From an uncultured Planctomycetota bacterium (GTDB lineage Bacteria; Planctomycetota; Brocadiia; CAIUPP01), in assembly GCA_903901045.1 (NCBI GenBank), contig CAIUPP010000094.1, positions 1 through 44,648 of the forward strand: DNA of 44,648 nt. Reading direction: 5' to 3'. The translations under genes were made by a program, and so were the position numbers. Under the pieces are notes generated by a model. It did not search any database, was not told where the DNA came from, and saw nothing but the letters and a program-made list of their open reading frames with translations. This document shows positions 23,813 through 33,447 of the stretch, piece by piece; within the stretch, counting starts at the first letter, position 1, and every line of letters starts with the position of its first letter.

Positions 23813-24202
23813 ATGGACGCGGCGGAAATCCGATACACGAGCACCCACGAGTGGTGCAAGATTCAAGACGGTTCCATCCTGATCGGCGTGACCCCGAACG
23901 CGCTGGCCGCGCTCGGCGACGTGGTCTACATCGACCTCCCCTCCGCAGGGGATGACGTGCTCAAGGAAATCCCCTTCGGCGAAATCGAAGGGACCGAGGG
24001 GATCAAGGACCTGGCCTCCCCGCTGGACGGCATGGTGCTGGATGTGAATGTCCGGCTGGCGCAGAACCCGGACCTGATGTCCAAGAAGCCGCTGGAGGAT
24101 GGGTGGCTCATTCGCCTGAAGCCCGACGGCCCCCTGGTGCTGGATAACCTGCTCTCCGCCGCCGCGTACGAAGCGATGACGAGGAAGAAGCGGGCAAGGT
24201 AG
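23813..24202 (+). CDS. gcvH: Glycine cleavage system H protein
   Basis: This is the lipoyl carrier of the glycine cleavage complex. ATG 23813 has GGAGG 9 bp upstream; the longer open frame above it is not protein-like. The protein has 129 aa, the usual length: IRYTSTHEWCKIQDGSILIG, ALAALGDVVYIDLPSAGD, and EIEGTEGIKDLASPLDGMV, where Lys65 sits at the lipoylation position (ESVK in most GcvH). C-terminal DGWLIRLKPDG is also typical. No gcvT or gcvP is present here, but a serine hydroxymethyltransferase-type gene lies 1.3 kb downstream. Stand-alone GcvH-like proteins can also serve lipoate relay, which is less likely than the standard role. Confidence 0.88.
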   Translation: MDAAEIRYTSTHEWCKIQDGSILIGVTPNALAALGDVVYIDLPSAGDDVLKEIPFGEIEGTEGIKDLASPLDGMVLDVNVRLAQNPDLMSKKPLEDGWLIRLKPDGPLVLDNLLSAAAYEAMTRKKRAR

Positions 24203-24225
24203 CTGACGCGGACGGTGACTGATCG

Positions 24226-24513
24226 GAAGCTATTCTGTTGAAATCATCCTTCGAACCCCCGCAGGGGGTGATGGATAGTAGCCCACGGCGAGCGAAGTGA
24301 GTCGTGGGGAACGAGATGACTTGGGAGTGAAGAGAGCCCCCGAAGGGGGCGACGGAACCTTGGCGGGAGGCTCCGTCGCCCCCTTCGGGGGCTCAGGGAT
24401 TGAGTGTGACTTGCCCCCACGACTCGCTTCGCTCGCCGTGGGCTAGAGTCCGACGGCCGCTTCGCGGCCTGACGAACGGAACAGGATGGTTTCAACAGAG
24501 CAAAACGACTCTT
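24226..24513. repeat. Composite palindromic element: GTTGAAATCATCC-type ends around REP hairpins
   Basis: The left end (AGCTATTCTGTTGAAATCAT, from 24229) and right end (GATGGTTTCAACAGAGCAAA, from 24485) match the termini of the element at 16219-16369, with mismatches. Inside are REP-like hairpins (CCCACGGCGAGCGAAGTGAG...) and a 23-bp perfect inverted repeat (24334-24356 with 24372-24394, GAGCCCCCGAAGGGGGCGAC core). No ORF is supported in 24203-24612. Confidence 0.72.
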
Positions 24514-24612
24514 ACTGAACGATGCTGCCGCGCCGCGCACACACCATCCGGACAGGCCGTTCACATCACGAATCAGTAATCGGCTTTTCTCTTCCGTGGT
24601 GAACCTCTGACC

Positions 24613-25509
24613 ATGCAACGTCCTTTGACGGTGGCGATTATCGGGCCGGGCAAGGTCGGTTGCGCGCTGGGCCGGCGACTGAGCGGCCACGGATTCCGCG
24701 TGGCCGCCGTGGCCGGGCGCACGGCGGCGCAGGGGCGGGAGGCGGTGCGCTTCATCGGGGCAGGGCAGGCCTCCGGCTCGCCCGCCATCGCGGCGCGCAA
24801 GGCGGAGTGTGTGCTGATCACCACGGCGGACCGGAGCATCGGCCTGACCGCCGAGCGGATCGCCGCGGCGGGCGGCTTCCGCGCCGGGCAGGTTGTCTTC
24901 CATTGCTCCGGGGCGTACGGCCCGGAGTTGCTGGCGCCCGCCCGCAAGGCGGGGGCGGCGGTCGGAGCGCTGCATCCGCTGCAAAGCTTCGCCTCGGCGG
25001 AGCAGGCGCTGCGGCGGCTGCGCGGCACCTTCTTCACTTTCGAGGGCGATGCCGCGGCGGCCCCTGCGGCCCGGCGGATCGTTCGCGCGGCCGGCGGGCG
25101 CTTCCTTCCCATTGCGCCGGGCAACCGCGCGTTGTATCATGCCGCTTCCTGCGTGTTGTCGAACTACCTGGTGGCGCTGGCGGACCTGGGACTGGAGATG
25201 ATGGAGCACGCCGGCGTGCCGCGCGCCGCCGTGGCGGACGCGGCGCAGCCGCTGCTGCGCGGAACGCTGGAGAACGTGAAGGCGCTCGGGACGCCCCAGG
25301 CGCTGACCGGCCCCGTGGCGCGCGGAGACGTGGAGACGGTGCGGCGGCATATGGAGGCGCTGCGCGATCAGCCCCCCCAGTTCCTCCGCCTGTACGCGGA
25401 ACTGGGGCGATATACGGTGTCGGTCGCGCGGCGCAAAGGCTTGCGGCCCTCGGATGCCGCCATGTTGATGGAACTGTTCAAGGAAACGTCCGGCGGGTCC
25501 GGCGAATAA
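24613..25509 (+). CDS. Rossmann-like / DUF2520 domain protein
   Basis: The 298-aa protein has an N-terminal NAD(P)-binding fold (TVAIIGPGKVGCALGRRLSG, glycine motif about 11-16; VLITTADRSIG; FHCSGAYGPELL; ALHPLQSFAS). A helical DUF2520 domain follows (about 165-290, including ALYHAASCVLSNYLVALADL and MEHAGVPRAAV). The architecture resembles pyrroline-carboxylate, ketopantoate and F420-dependent reductases, but the substrate of the DUF2520 family is not established. The ribosome site at 24613 is weak. It is 16 bp upstream of the serine hydroxymethyltransferase-like gene, so the two are almost certainly one transcript. Confidence 0.87.
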   Translation: MQRPLTVAIIGPGKVGCALGRRLSGHGFRVAAVAGRTAAQGREAVRFIGAGQASGSPAIAARKAECVLITTADRSIGLTAERIAAAGGFRAGQVVFHCSGAYGPELLAPARKAGAAVGALHPLQSFASAEQALRRLRGTFFTFEGDAAAAPAARRIVRAAGGRFLPIAPGNRALYHAASCVLSNYLVALADLGLEMMEHAGVPRAAVADAAQPLLRGTLENVKALGTPQALTGPVARGDVETVRRHMEALRDQPPQFLRLYAELGRYTVSVARRKGLRPSDAAMLMELFKETSGGSGE

Positions 25510-25525
25510 CTGGTGGGAGGAAACG

Positions 25526-26773
25526 ATGTTTGCATCACAAATCGCGCGCGTCGAGGAAATCGTCAACGAGCAGAATGAGTGGCGCGGCCACTGCCTGAAC
25601 CTGATCGCCAGCGAGCAGGTGATGAGCCGCCGGGCGCGCGCCGTCCTCGGCTCCGACTTCGCCCACCGCTACGCCGAAGGGCACCCCGGCGAACGCTACT
25701 ATCAGGGCACCGACAAGATCGACACGATCGAGACCGACCTGAAGCGCTACATGAAGAAGCTCTTCGGCTGCCTGCACACCGAAGTGCGCCCCATCAGCGG
25801 CACCAACGCGAACGAGGCGGTGTTCAGCCGCTACATTCACCCCGGCGACATCGTCATGGCCAATAGCACCCCCGGCGGCGGCCACATCAGCCACCAGCGC
25901 GCCGGCTCGGTGGGCAAGTTCACCCGGAACATCGTCTCCTTCCCCCGCACGAAGGATGGCTACCACCTCGACGTCGCCAAGACCCGGCGCCTGATCCGCA
26001 CCATCAAGCCCAAGCTGGTGATCCTCGGCAAGAGCCTCTTCCTCTTCCCCGAGCCGATCCAGGAGTTGTGCGAAGTGTGCGATAAGGTCGGCGCGCGCAT
26101 CGTCTTCGACGGCGCGCACGTCCTGGGCCTCATTGCCGGAAAGCAATTCCAGAACCCGCTGGCCGAAGGGGCGCACATCCTTGTCGCCAGCACCCACAAG
26201 ACCTTCCCCGGCCCGCAGCGCGGCGTGATCCTGAGCAACCTGCCGGCGGAGGAATGGCGTCGGATCGACAAGGGGGCCTTCCCCGGCTCCAGCAGCAACC
26301 ATCACCTGGACACGCTCCCCCCGCTGCTGATCACCACCTTCGAGATGCTGGCGTTCGGCGAGGCGTATGCCGCGCAGGTGGTGAAGAACGCGCAGACGCT
26401 CGCCGCCGCGCTGGACAAGAAAGGGCTCGACGTGCAGGCCAAGCAGTTCGGCTTCACTCAGAGCCACCAGGTGGCCGTGGACGTTTCGCGCTTCGGCGGC
26501 GGCAGCGCGGTGAGCTCGCTGCTCGGGGAGAATAACATCATCCTGAACATGAACCTGCTCCCCTTCGAGTCGCTCTCCCACCACGACAACCCCGCCGGCG
26601 TGCGCATCGGCGTGCAGGAGATGACGCGCGTCGGGATGAAGGAGGCGGAGATGCAGCAGACCGCCGACCTGATCGCCGCCGTGCTGATGGATGGCAAACG
26701 CGTCGGGGAAGAGGTCAAGAAGATGCGCGCGAAGTTCCAGAAGGTGCAGTACAGCTTCGACGACGCGAAGTAA
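25526..26773 (+). CDS. glyA: Serine hydroxymethyltransferase, archaeal-like divergent form
   Basis: This PLP enzyme interconverts serine and glycine with a folate or pterin carrier. The 415-aa protein starts at ATG 25526 behind GGGAGG. Family residues: LIASEQVMS (about 27-35), YAEGHPGERYYQGTDKID (49-66), SGTNANEAVF (91-100), FDGAHVLGL (194-202; Asp195 binds PLP nitrogen), and ASTHKTFPGPQRG (221-233; Lys225 is the Schiff-base lysine). RYYQGTDKID rather than the bacterial RYYGGCE is closer to archaeal enzymes. Because all catalytic residues are present it is probably active. A related aldolase-type reaction cannot be excluded, given its partner DUF2520 gene. Confidence 0.86.
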   Translation: MFASQIARVEEIVNEQNEWRGHCLNLIASEQVMSRRARAVLGSDFAHRYAEGHPGERYYQGTDKIDTIETDLKRYMKKLFGCLHTEVRPISGTNANEAVFSRYIHPGDIVMANSTPGGGHISHQRAGSVGKFTRNIVSFPRTKDGYHLDVAKTRRLIRTIKPKLVILGKSLFLFPEPIQELCEVCDKVGARIVFDGAHVLGLIAGKQFQNPLAEGAHILVASTHKTFPGPQRGVILSNLPAEEWRRIDKGAFPGSSSNHHLDTLPPLLITTFEMLAFGEAYAAQVVKNAQTLAAALDKKGLDVQAKQFGFTQSHQVAVDVSRFGGGSAVSSLLGENNIILNMNLLPFESLSHHDNPAGVRIGVQEMTRVGMKEAEMQQTADLIAAVLMDGKRVGEEVKKMRAKFQKVQYSFDDAK

Positions 26774-26864
26774 CGGCGGAGCCCCGTTCTCACCGCGGAG
26801 ACGCGGAGTACGCAGAGAACGGCGGACGAAAAAAGGATCAGACGGAAAAAGGGGCAGAAGAAGA

Positions 26865-26921
26865 GGAAAAGGGGTCAGGCTACTTTTCGGCTGTTGGAAA
26901 AGTTGCCTGACCCCCTTTTCC
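26865..26921. repeat. GGGGTCAGGC-type hairpin downstream of glyA
   Basis: GGAAAAGGGGTCAGGC (26865-26880) pairs with GCCTGACCCCCTTTTCC (26905-26921), and inner TACTTTTC with GGAAAAGT. It may terminate glyA, and it is a relative of the hairpin inside nspC. Confidence 0.8.
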
Positions 26922-26951
26922 ATTCCCGCGAGGGGCCTGTAGCGGACAGGA

Positions 26952-26985
26952 ACCTTGCGAAGGGCTAAACGAGCCTTCGCAAGGT
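26952..26985. repeat. ACCTTGCGAAGG hairpin
   Basis: A perfect 12-bp stem (26952-26963 with 26974-26985). A diverged copy of CCTTGCGAAAG ... GGCAAGG occurs near 42961-42992. Confidence 0.7.
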
Positions 26986-27038
26986 CTTCGTTGCGTGTGC
27001 CATGCGAGGGCGCAGCATGCTGCGCCCCTGCAACCTTC

Positions 27039-27152
27039 GCGGGCTGAAGCCCGCGCTACACACGGCGCGCCCCCCGATCGGCTCGCGGGCTGAAGCCCGC
27101 GCTACACACGGCGCGCCCCCGATCGGCTCGCGGGCTGAAGCCCGCGCTACAC
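27039..27152. repeat. Three 45-46-bp tandem units with GCGGGCTGAAGCCCGC hairpin
   Basis: Hairpins at 27039, 27085 and 27130, each followed by GCTACAC, with CGGCGCGCCCCC...GATCGGCTC spacers between copies. Together with the two hairpins upstream this accounts for 26774-27153, between the convergent glyA and epimerase genes. Confidence 0.88.
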
Positions 27153-27153
27153 G

Positions 27154-28122
27154 CTACGCGCGCTTCTCCCCCGCCAGGATGTTCTTCCTATACCACTCTA
27201 CGAAGATCGGTATCCCCCGCTCAATCGGAAATCCTGGGTTGTAGCCGAGGAGGTGCTTGGCTTTGCTGATGTCGGCGTAGGTGGCGTTGACGTCGCCGGG
27301 CTGCATCGGCATCTGCTTGATCCGGGGGGTCTTGCCGGTGGCTTTGGCGACCAGCGCAATCAACTCGCGCAGTTCAACCGTGCGCGATTCCCCCAGGTTG
27401 ACGATCTCGAAGCCGCAATCCAGTTTCATCGCGGCGGTGACGCCGTCGAGGATGTCGCTGATGAAGGTGAAGTCGCGCCGGGCGCTGCCGTCGCCGTAGC
27501 GGATGATCTCCTGGTCGTGCAGCATCTTGTGCGTGAACAGGTAAATCGCCAGGTCGGGGCGGCCGCGCGGGCCGTAGACGGTGAAGAAGCGCAGGCAGAC
27601 GGTCTTCATCTTGTACAGTTCGTGGTACGTGGAGCAGAGCAGTTCGCAGGCGCGCTTGGTCGCCGCGTAGGGGCTGATCGGCGCGTCCACCGAGTCGGTC
27701 TCGGAGAAGGGGAGCTTGGAGTTGTTGCCGTAGACGGAGGAGGAGGAACCGAAGACGAATTTCTCCACGCCGTTCAACCGCGAGAGTTCCAACAGCGCGG
27801 TGGTGCCGCCGCAGTTGGTGCGCTCGTACAACAGCGGGTCTTTGAGCGAGGGACGCACCCCCGCGCGCGCGGCGAGGTGGACGACGGTGCGGATATTGTG
27901 CGCGGCAAAGATGCGGCGGCCGAGCTCCCAATCGCAGATGTCCCCCTCGTACAGGGTGACGCGCTTGCGCTCCACCAGCGGCGCGATGTTCGCGCGCTTG
28001 ACGCGCGGATCGTAGTAGTCGTTGAAGTCGTCCCAGCAGATCAGTTCGTCGCCGCCGGGGGCCAGCCGGTCGAGCAGGCTCGACCCGATGAACCCCGCGC
28101 CGCCCGTCACTAGAATAGCCAT
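27154..28122 (-). CDS. NAD-dependent nucleotide-sugar epimerase (UDP-glucuronate 4-epimerase-like)
   Basis: This is an extended short-chain dehydrogenase/reductase of nucleotide-sugar metabolism in the cytoplasm. The start is placed at ATG 28122 (MAILVTGGAGFIGSSLLDRL) with GAGG upstream; the upstream frame is repeat DNA. The protein has 322 aa: GGAGFIG (7-13) binds NAD, GSSSSVYG (125-132) and YAATK (152-156; Tyr152, Lys156) are catalytic, and FFTVYGPRGRPDLA is characteristic of glucuronate/galacturonate 4-epimerases. It is the last of three same-strand sugar genes (aminotransferase, SDR, SDR), so it probably helps make a surface polysaccharide precursor. Confidence 0.87.
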   Translation of the reverse strand: MAILVTGGAGFIGSSLLDRLAPGGDELICWDDFNDYYDPRVKRANIAPLVERKRVTLYEGDICDWELGRRIFAAHNIRTVVHLAARAGVRPSLKDPLLYERTNCGGTTALLELSRLNGVEKFVFGSSSSVYGNNSKLPFSETDSVDAPISPYAATKRACELLCSTYHELYKMKTVCLRFFTVYGPRGRPDLAIYLFTHKMLHDQEIIRYGDGSARRDFTFISDILDGVTAAMKLDCGFEIVNLGESRTVELRELIALVAKATGKTPRIKQMPMQPGDVNATYADISKAKHLLGYNPGFPIERGIPIFVEWYRKNILAGEKRA

Positions 28123-28150
28123 GCTTCCCTCGTGAAAAAACGACGTCTTC

Positions 28151-28275
28151 TCACCGCAGAGACACGGAGAACGCAGAGAAAACAAAACGACTCTCAAATT
28201 AACGTCAGGTCGTTGTTGCCCTCGGCGCCGTGGACGTTCTCCGCGTTCTCCGCGTTCTCCGTGTCTCTGCGGTGA
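28151..28275. repeat. 24-bp perfect inverted repeat (TCACCGCAGAGACACGGAGA type)
   Basis: 28151-28174 is perfectly complementary to 28252-28275. Extra CCGCGTTCTC copies precede the right arm. It fills the gap between the two epimerase genes. Related CACCGCGGAGACGCGGAG words occur at 26790 and 29300-29520. Confidence 0.85.
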
Positions 28276-28291
28276 AAAGCCGTTGCCGTTC

Positions 28292-29266
28292 TCAGCCGTT
28301 CCGCTTCTCGCTCCGCCCGAATTCCGCAATGACGTCCCGCAGGATGTCGTCGAGGTTGCGCTTGGGCGCGTAGCCGATGGCTTTGTGCACCTTGGTCAGG
28401 TCGGGCAGGCGGCGGCGCATATCGTCGAATCCTTCGAGGTACGCCTCCTCGTAGGGGATGTTGACGATCTTCGAGCGCCCGCCGGTGGCCTTCTGGACGC
28501 GCTGCGCCAGCTCGCCGATGGTCACTTCCTCCGTGCTGCCGACGTTGTAGATCTGCCCGCGCGCCTCCGGCATCGCCAGCAGCTTCGGCAGCGCCTCGAC
28601 CACGTCGCGAACGTGGACGAAGCAGCGGGTCTGCTTGCCGTCGCTGTAGACGGTGATCGGCTCGCCGCGGAGCCCCTGCCTCACGAAACGCGGCACGACC
28701 ATCCCGTACTGCCCGGTCTGGCGCGGGCCGACGGTGTTGAAAAGCCGGACGATCACGACCGGCAGGCGGTACTCGTAGTGATGCGCCAGCGCGAGGAATT
28801 CGTCGAGCGCCTTGGCGCAGGCGTAGCTCCAGCGCCGCTGGGTGGTGGAGCCCATCACGCGGTCATCCTCCTCGCGGAAGGGCACCTTCTCGCTCTTGCC
28901 GTACACTTCGGAGGTGCTGGTGAGGAGGATGGGGCGGCGGTAGCGCGCGCAGGCGCGCAGGATGACGTCGGTGCCCCCCACGATGGTCTCGATGGTCTTC
29001 ACCGGCTGGTCGATGATGAGCCGCACGCCGACGGCGCTGGCCAGGTGCATCACCTGGTCGCACTGCCGGATGCACTCGGCGACGAGGTCGGTGTTGTTGA
29101 CGCTGCCGAGGATGAACTGGAGCTTTTCCTTCTCCAGGTGGGCGATGTTCTCATAGCGGCCGGTGCTCAGGTCGTCGAGGACGAGCACCTCCTCCCCCAG
29201 GCCGATGAGCTGCTCGCACAGGTGCGAACCGATGAAGCCCGCTCCGCCGGTGATGAGAGTTCGCAT
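28292..29266 (-). CDS. NAD-dependent SDR: nucleotide-sugar epimerase/dehydratase (UDP-glucuronate decarboxylase-like)
   Basis: The 324-aa extended SDR starts at ATG 29266 behind TAGGAG. MRTLITGGAGFIGSHLCEQL has the NAD motif (7-13), STSEVYG (117-123) supplies the catalytic Ser/Thr, and YACAK (148-152) the Tyr and Lys. RLFNTVGPRQTGQYGMVVPR is a recurrent block in UDP-glucuronate decarboxylase-like and related epimerases. The exact sugar is not readable. It sits between the other SDR (170 bp downstream) and the aminotransferase (266 bp upstream), all on the minus strand, so they probably contribute to one surface sugar pathway. Confidence 0.87.
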   Translation of the reverse strand: MRTLITGGAGFIGSHLCEQLIGLGEEVLVLDDLSTGRYENIAHLEKEKLQFILGSVNNTDLVAECIRQCDQVMHLASAVGVRLIIDQPVKTIETIVGGTDVILRACARYRRPILLTSTSEVYGKSEKVPFREEDDRVMGSTTQRRWSYACAKALDEFLALAHHYEYRLPVVIVRLFNTVGPRQTGQYGMVVPRFVRQGLRGEPITVYSDGKQTRCFVHVRDVVEALPKLLAMPEARGQIYNVGSTEEVTIGELAQRVQKATGGRSKIVNIPYEEAYLEGFDDMRRRLPDLTKVHKAIGYAPKRNLDDILRDVIAEFGRSEKRNG

Positions 29267-29299
29267 CGTTTTCTCCTATTCAACTATACAGAACGACGG

Positions 29300-29520
29300 T
29301 TCACCACGGAGGGCCACGGAGAACGACGCACCAAGTCAACGGCAACATCAGGAACCGCCGATGAACGCCGATAAACGCGGATACAGAGGCAAGAACGAAG
29401 CGCACTGACGTAGAACTATTTGACTGGTTCAATGTCGGCGCTCATCGGCGGTTCCCAGTCTTGCTGTTACTCTAACTAGCCGTTCTCCGTGTTCCTCCGT
29501 GGCCCTCCGTGGTGAGTCCA
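29300..29520. repeat. Nested inverted repeats (CACCACGGAGGGCCACGGAG and CCGCCGATGAACGCCGATAA types)
   Basis: TTCACCACGGAGGGCCACGG... at about 29300 pairs with ...CCGTGGCCCTCCGTGGTGA ending near 29516. Inside, GGAACCGCCGATGAACGCCG near 29350 pairs with GCGCTCATCGGCGGTTCC near 29438. The region 29267-29532 holds no gene. Confidence 0.75.
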
Positions 29521-29532
29521 GGCCGTCTTTCG

Positions 29533-30765
<1,233 letters not shown>

Positions 30766-30812
30766 GGGCAGCCTCGCGCAAGGGAATCGGGAGCGTCCAT
30801 CGCAATGCGGCT

Positions 30813-30841
30813 ATGATACGGCGCGCGCGCGGGGTTTGCAA
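30813..30841 (-). promoter_or_regulatory. Sigma70-like promoter for the nucleotide-sugar genes
   Basis: On the minus strand, TTGCAA (30836-30841), a 17-bp spacer and TATCAT (30813-30818), about 48 bp before the aminotransferase ATG. The -35 box ends a few bases before the palindrome array begins. Confidence 0.7.
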
Positions 30842-30844
30842 TGC

Positions 30845-31275
30845 GTGTAGAGCGGGCTTTAGCCCGCTTCGGTATCGCCCTGCGCCGCGCGGTTTGTCAG
30901 CCCGCCATATCATGCGTCCCCACCGAACAACGACCGCGGGCTGAAGCCCGCGCTACACGCGATGCGCGAGAAAACCGTGTAGAGCGGGCTTTAGCCCGCT
31001 TCGGGATTACCCCGCACCGCGCGGTTTGTCAGCCCGCCATGACGCGGGCTGAAGCCCGCCATATCATGCGTCCCCACCGAACAACGACCGCGGGCTGAAG
31101 CCCGCGCTACACGCGATGCGCGAGAAAACCGTGTAGAGCGGGTTTTAGCCCGCTTCGGGATCGCCCTGCGCCGCGCGGTTCGTCTGCCCGCCATGACGCG
31201 GGCTGAAGCCCGCGCTACACGCGATGCGCGAGTCCCCACCGACCAACGACCGCGGGCTGAAGCCCGCGCTACACA
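30845..31275. repeat. Array of eight GCGGGCTGAAGCCCGC-type hairpins in composite units of about 132 bp
   Basis: GTGTAGAGCGGGYTTTAGCC starts units at 30845, 30977 and 31131. Each unit contains a TTT-type hairpin, a CGCCGCGCGGTTTGTC segment, sometimes ATATCATGCGTCCCCACCGA, and a GAA-type hairpin followed by GCTACACGCGATGCGCGAGA. There is no coding potential. It lies between the divergent promoter of the sugar genes and the end of ftsY. Confidence 0.92.
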
Positions 31276-31278
31276 CCC

Positions 31279-32196
31279 TCAACCCGCGAACAGCGCCTCG
31301 ACGAACTGGTCGGGGTCGAAGGGTTCGATGTCATCCGCCGTCTCCCCCAGGCCCACGAACTTCACGGGCAGGTCGATGACGTCGCGCATGCCGATGACGA
31401 TCCCCCCCTTGGCGGTGCCGTCGAGCTTGGAGAGGAAGAGGCCGGTCAGGCGGATGGACTCGTGGAAGAGCTTGGCCTGCTGCACGGCGTTCTGGCCGGT
31501 GGTGGCGTCGAGCACGAGGATCACCTCGTGCGGGGCGTCCGGCAGGCGGCGCGTGATCACTTTTTCGATTTTGCTGAGCTCGCGCATCAGGTGGTCTTTG
31601 GTGTGAAGGCGACCGGCGGTGTCCACGATGAGCAGGTCCATGTGCCGCGCGATGGCGGCGTCCACGGCGTCGAACGCCACGGCGGCGGGGTCCGCCCCCT
31701 GCTGATGCTTGATGAGGTCCACTCCGACGCGCTCGGCCCAGATCTGAAGCTGGTCCACGGCGGCTGCGCGGTAGGTGTCGCCGGCAGCGAGCATTACGCG
31801 CTTGTGCTGGTCCTTGTAGTACTTCGCGAGCTTGGCGATGGAGGTGGTCTTGCCGACGCCGTTGACCCCGGCGACCAGCCAGACGGTCGGGCCGGAGGCG
31901 CTCCACTTCATGGAGGTGTCCCAGCCGTGAAGGGTGCGCTCGATGTCCTGCTTGAGGAAGGCGATGGCGCCGTCCGCGTCGGTGAAGCGCCCCTGCCGGA
32001 ACGCCTGCTGGACATCCCCCACCATGCGTTCGGCGGCGCGCGGGCCGACGTCGGCGGCGATGAGCACGTCGGTCAGCCCCTCAATCGTCTCCTCGTCGAG
32101 TTTCTGGCCGATCGCCAGGACGCTGCGGATGCTCTGCGTGAGCTTGGCGCGGGTCTTGGTAAGGCCCTGTTTGAGTTTGTCGAAGAAGCCGGCCAT
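31279..32196 (-). CDS. ftsY: Signal recognition particle receptor FtsY
   Basis: This GTPase docks SRP-ribosome complexes at the membrane. The 305-aa protein is a short form with only a short basic N-terminus (MAGFFDKLKQGLTKTRAKLT) and no long acidic A domain. N domain about 1-95; G domain with GVNGVGKTTS (110-119, P-loop), DTYRAAAVDQL (140-150), VDTAGR (191-196), LDATTGQNA (229-237), SKLDGTAKGG (256-265) and VGLGE (281-285). GGAG precedes the ATG. Both flanks are palindrome arrays, so it is probably transcribed alone. Confidence 0.96.
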   Translation of the reverse strand: MAGFFDKLKQGLTKTRAKLTQSIRSVLAIGQKLDEETIEGLTDVLIAADVGPRAAERMVGDVQQAFRQGRFTDADGAIAFLKQDIERTLHGWDTSMKWSASGPTVWLVAGVNGVGKTTSIAKLAKYYKDQHKRVMLAAGDTYRAAAVDQLQIWAERVGVDLIKHQQGADPAAVAFDAVDAAIARHMDLLIVDTAGRLHTKDHLMRELSKIEKVITRRLPDAPHEVILVLDATTGQNAVQQAKLFHESIRLTGLFLSKLDGTAKGGIVIGMRDVIDLPVKFVGLGETADDIEPFDPDQFVEALFAG

Positions 32197-32216
32197 CTTT
32201 TCTCTCCGATCAACAC

Positions 32217-32612
32217 CCGCGGGCTGAAGCCCGCGCTACACGCGATGCGCGAGAAGACTGTGTAGGGCGGGCTTTAGCCCGCCAAATCATACGTTCCAGC
32301 CGATTCCCAAGCCGCCGCTACGCGCGCTACGCCGCTTGCGCCACCGTTCAACGTCCGCGGGCTGAAGCCCGCGCTACACGCGATGCGCGAGGAAACCGTG
32401 TAGGGCGGGCTTTAGCCCGCCATATACCGTTCAACGTCCGCGGGCTGAAGCCCGCCATATCATGCGTTCCAGCCGATTCCCAGGCCACCGCTACGCGCGC
32501 TACGCTGTGTGCGCCTCCGTTCAACGTCCGCGGGCTTTAGCCCGCCATATCATGCGTTCCTACCGATTCCCAGGCCGCCGCTACGCCCGCTGCGCCGTTT
32601 GCGCCACCGTTT
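32217..32612. repeat. Palindrome array that runs into the 3' end of the PHP gene
   Basis: Six GCGGGCTGAAGCCCGC/GCGGGCTTTAGCCCGC hairpins (about 32218-32545) alternate with a module CGATTCCCARGCCGCCGCTA, then CGCSCGCTRCGCCGYTTGCG and CCACCGTT, at about 32298, 32471 and 32565. The last copy of the module overlaps the end of the PHP gene. A fourth copy is near 36605. Confidence 0.88.
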
Positions 32613-33447
32613 CGGCGCGGCGGCGCAAGGCTTCCAGACGCGATTCGTCGATCCGCACGGTGCCGATGAGGGCGCGGGCTTTGTTGTGGCCGTGGCAGTC
32701 GGAGCCGCCGCTGACCAGCAGGCCAAGCGCCTCGGCGGTTTCGATGTACCGCGCGACCTGCGTGGCCGTATGGTCCGACGAGAACGCCTCGATGCCGTCC
32801 ATTCCCGCCTCGGCCAGCGCGGCGATCTGGTCGTCGCGGCCGCTCTGCCCGGGATGCGCCATAATCGCCACCCCGCCGGCGGCGTGAATCAGCTCCATCG
32901 TCTCCGCGGCGGAGGGATGCGTGCGCGCGACGTAGCCGGGCTTGCCCACGCCCAGCCAGTGGTTGAACGCCGCGCCGATGGTCTTGACGTGCCCCACCTC
33001 GACCAGCGCGCGCGCGACGTGCAGCCGCCCGACGCTGTCGCCGCCTGCGAGCGAAAAAACCTGCTGCGGCCGCAACATGACGCCGCAGCGGTTCAGCCGT
33101 TCGAGCATTTCATGCACGCGCTGTCGCCGCGCGTCGCGAAAGGCGGCCAGTTCGGCGCGCAGGCGCGGAGATTCCGTATCGAGGAACAGCCCCACGATGT
33201 GCAGCTCGCCGGGGCGGTCGTCGTCGCTGGCGACGCCGAACTCGACGCCGGCGATCACCTCCGGCCCCTCCGTCCCGGCGGCCAGACGCGCCGGCGCAAC
33301 GCCGTCCAGTATGTCATGGTCGGTCACCGCAATCGCCGCGAGGTGCTTTTCGCGCGCGGCGGCGACGAGGGCTTCGGGACTGTAAGCGCCGTCGCTGAAG
33401 AGGGTGTGCAGGTGGAGGTCGGCGCCGTTGGGCCGCAGGGTGCTCAA
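32581..33447 (-). CDS. PHP-domain metal-dependent phosphoesterase
   Basis: The start is TTG at 33447, overlapping the nusB stop (TTGA). It is needed because the first metal motif, DLHLHT, is already at residues 10-15. The 288-aa protein then has VTDHD (41-45), IMAHPG and SGGSDCHG, the set of His/Asp ligands for a trinuclear metal site. It resembles the RNase AM / 3',5'-nucleoside bisphosphate phosphatase group (TrpH/YciV), so the likely reaction is removal of phosphate from nucleotide bisphosphates or trimming of RNA ends. The last residues, TVAQTAQRA and stop, are encoded by a copy of a dispersed repeat. Third gene of ribH-nusB-PHP. Confidence 0.87.
   Translation of the reverse strand: MSTLRPNGADLHLHTLFSDGAYSPEALVAAAREKHLAAIAVTDHDILDGVAPARLAAGTEGPEVIAGVEFGVASDDDRPGELHIVGLFLDTESPRLRAELAAFRDARRQRVHEMLERLNRCGVMLRPQQVFSLAGGDSVGRLHVARALVEVGHVKTIGAAFNHWLGVGKPGYVARTHPSAAETMELIHAAGGVAIMAHPGQSGRDDQIAALAEAGMDGIEAFSSDHTATQVARYIETAEALGLLVSGGSDCHGHNKARALIGTVRIDESRLEALRRRAETVAQTAQRA

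Noticed and set aside
30845-31275. CRISPR array
   Set aside because: Repeats are palindromes in variable composite units and the intervening sequence is itself repeated; there are no unique equal-length spacers and no cas gene.
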